Assembly (NCBI GenBank): GCA_900548565.1
Contig: URKV01000042.1
Span: forward strand, 1-12,923
Source: an uncultured Collinsella sp.
Lineage (GTDB): Bacteria; Actinomycetota; Coriobacteriia; Coriobacteriales; Coriobacteriaceae
Direction of reading: 5' to 3'
DNA length: 12,923 nucleotides
Shown here: in pieces, positions 12,000 through 12,923 of the stretch
How the letters are laid out: each line of letters starts with the position of its first letter
How positions within the stretch are numbered: position 1 is the stretch's first letter
Notes under the pieces: model-generated
Told to the model about the DNA's origin: nothing
The model's database searches: none
Seen by the model: only the letters and a program-made list of their open reading frames with translations
Program-made: the position numbers and the translations under genes

Positions 12000-12923
12000 A
12001 TGAGTAAGATTCTTGGTATCGACCTTGGTACTACCAACTCCGCAATGGCCGTCCTCGAGGGCGGTTCTCCGACCATTATCGTGAACGCTGAGGGCGACCG
12101 CACCACCCCGTCCGTCGTGGGCTTCCGTGCCGACGGCGACCGCGTTGTGGGTAAGGCCGCTAAGAACCAGGCTGTCACCAACCCCAAGAACACCGTGTTC
12201 TCCATCAAGCGCTTCATGGGCCGCAAGTACTCCGAGTGCACCTCCGAGATCAAGACCGTGCCGTACGAGGTCAAGGAGGGCCAGGGTGGCCGTGCCGTCG
12301 TCGATATCGAGGGCAAGGACTACACCGCCGAGCAGGTGAGCGCCATGACGCTCGCAAAGATGAAGGCCGACGCCGAGAAGTATCTGGGCGAGACCGTCAC
12401 CGACGCCGTCATCACCGTCCCGGCCTACTTCAACGACGCCCAGCGTCAGGCCACCAAGGATGCTGGTAAGATCGCCGGCCTCAACGTCAAGCGTATCGTC
12501 AACGAGCCGACCGCTGCCGCTCTTGCCTATGGTCTGGACAAGCAGGGCACCGACCAGCGCATCCTGGTCTTCGACCTGGGCGGCGGCACCTTCGATGTCT
12601 CCATCCTCGACCTCGCCGACGGCGTGTTTGAGGTTCTGTCCACCTCGGGCGACAACCATCTGGGCGGCGACGACTGGGATCAGCGCGTCATCGACTGGAT
12701 GGCCGACAAGTTCCAGCAGGAGAACGGTGTCGACCTGCGTCAGGACCCCATGGCCCTGCAGCGTCTGAAGGAGGCCGCCGAGAACGCCAAGAAGGAGCTC
12801 TCCGCGGCGCAGCAGTCCACCATTAACCTGCCGTTCATTACCATGAACCAGTCCGGCCCGCTGCACCTCAACTACACGCTGACCCGCGCCGAGTTCGAGA
12901 AGATCACCCGCGACCTGCTCGAG
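12000..12923 (+). CDS. dnaK: Chaperone DnaK (Hsp70), N-terminal half (cut by window end)
   Basis: DnaK is the ATP-driven chaperone that works with DnaJ and GrpE in the cytoplasm. The first 308 residues, most of the nucleotide-binding domain, are present with no stop. Visible motifs are phosphate 1 GIDLGTTNS (6-14), catalytic Lys70, VTVPAYFNDAQRQATKDAG near 139-156 (written here in part), NEPTAAALAYG (168-178) and phosphate 2 FDLGGGTFDVSIL (191-203) with T197. The start ATG 12000 follows AGAGAGAGGG at about nine bases. The substrate-binding half and any grpE-dnaJ-hspR genes lie outside the window. Confidence 0.97.
   Translation, partial: MSKILGIDLGTTNSAMAVLEGGSPTIIVNAEGDRTTPSVVGFRADGDRVVGKAAKNQAVTNPKNTVFSIKRFMGRKYSECTSEIKTVPYEVKEGQGGRAVVDIEGKDYTAEQVSAMTLAKMKADAEKYLGETVTDAVITVPAYFNDAQRQATKDAGKIAGLNVKRIVNEPTAAALAYGLDKQGTDQRILVFDLGGGTFDVSILDLADGVFEVLSTSGDNHLGGDDWDQRVIDWMADKFQQENGVDLRQDPMALQRLKEAAENAKKELSAAQQSTINLPFITMNQSGPLHLNYTLTRAEFEKITRDLLE

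Overview
The window is high-GC bacterial chromosome. It probably comes from the Coriobacteriia, and Collinsella-like is my best guess: this rests on overall composition, strong Shine-Dalgarno starts, an AgrC/LytTR-type two-component pair and a nadA-nadB-nadC-niaR operon. No rRNA or other marker gene is present to prove it. Positions 1-49 are not genomic. They are an untrimmed Illumina Nextera adapter with its index, so base 50 is the true end of the assembled contig.

Layout. (a) 50-1356, minus strand: a nickel/hydrogenase operon of a small His-rich helical protein, the nickel regulator nikR with an unusual His/Cys-rich N-terminal extension, and the start of hypF, which is cut by the contig end. 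(b) 1428-1897: thioredoxin trxA (minus) with an intrinsic terminator, divergent from a plus-strand gene (2034-2609) that looks like a degenerate uracil-DNA-glycosylase-fold protein. (c) 2628-4627, minus: a LytTR response regulator overlapping by one base an AgrC-like GHKL histidine kinase. (d) 4835-8787, plus: the de novo NAD operon nadA-nadB-nadC-niaR. A 19-bp perfect inverted repeat lies across its promoter and is the obvious candidate operator for NiaR, the last gene of the operon. (e) 8788-11011: a convergent, visibly lower-GC module on the minus strand. It holds a DEDDh exonuclease-BRCT protein with an unrecognised N-terminal domain, translationally coupled to a signal-less BspA-like (DUF285) repeat protein, and has a perfect 19-bp inverted repeat at its downstream side. 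(f) 11157-11342, minus: a 2[4Fe-4S] ferredoxin with its own promoter and terminator. (g) 11343-11999: a gene-free stretch holding three tandem imperfect palindromes in exact 62-bp register, then an AT-rich dnaK upstream region. (h) 12000-12923, plus: dnaK, cut by the window end.

How the parts work together. NadA, NadB and NadC convert aspartate through iminoaspartate and quinolinate to nicotinate mononucleotide, and NiaR probably represses the set when niacin is available. NikR and HypF tie nickel sensing to [NiFe]-hydrogenase maturation. The least explained unit is the exonuclease-BRCT/DUF285 pair, which I regard as the best candidate here for an undescribed system. The tandem palindrome array and the His-rich partner of NikR come next.
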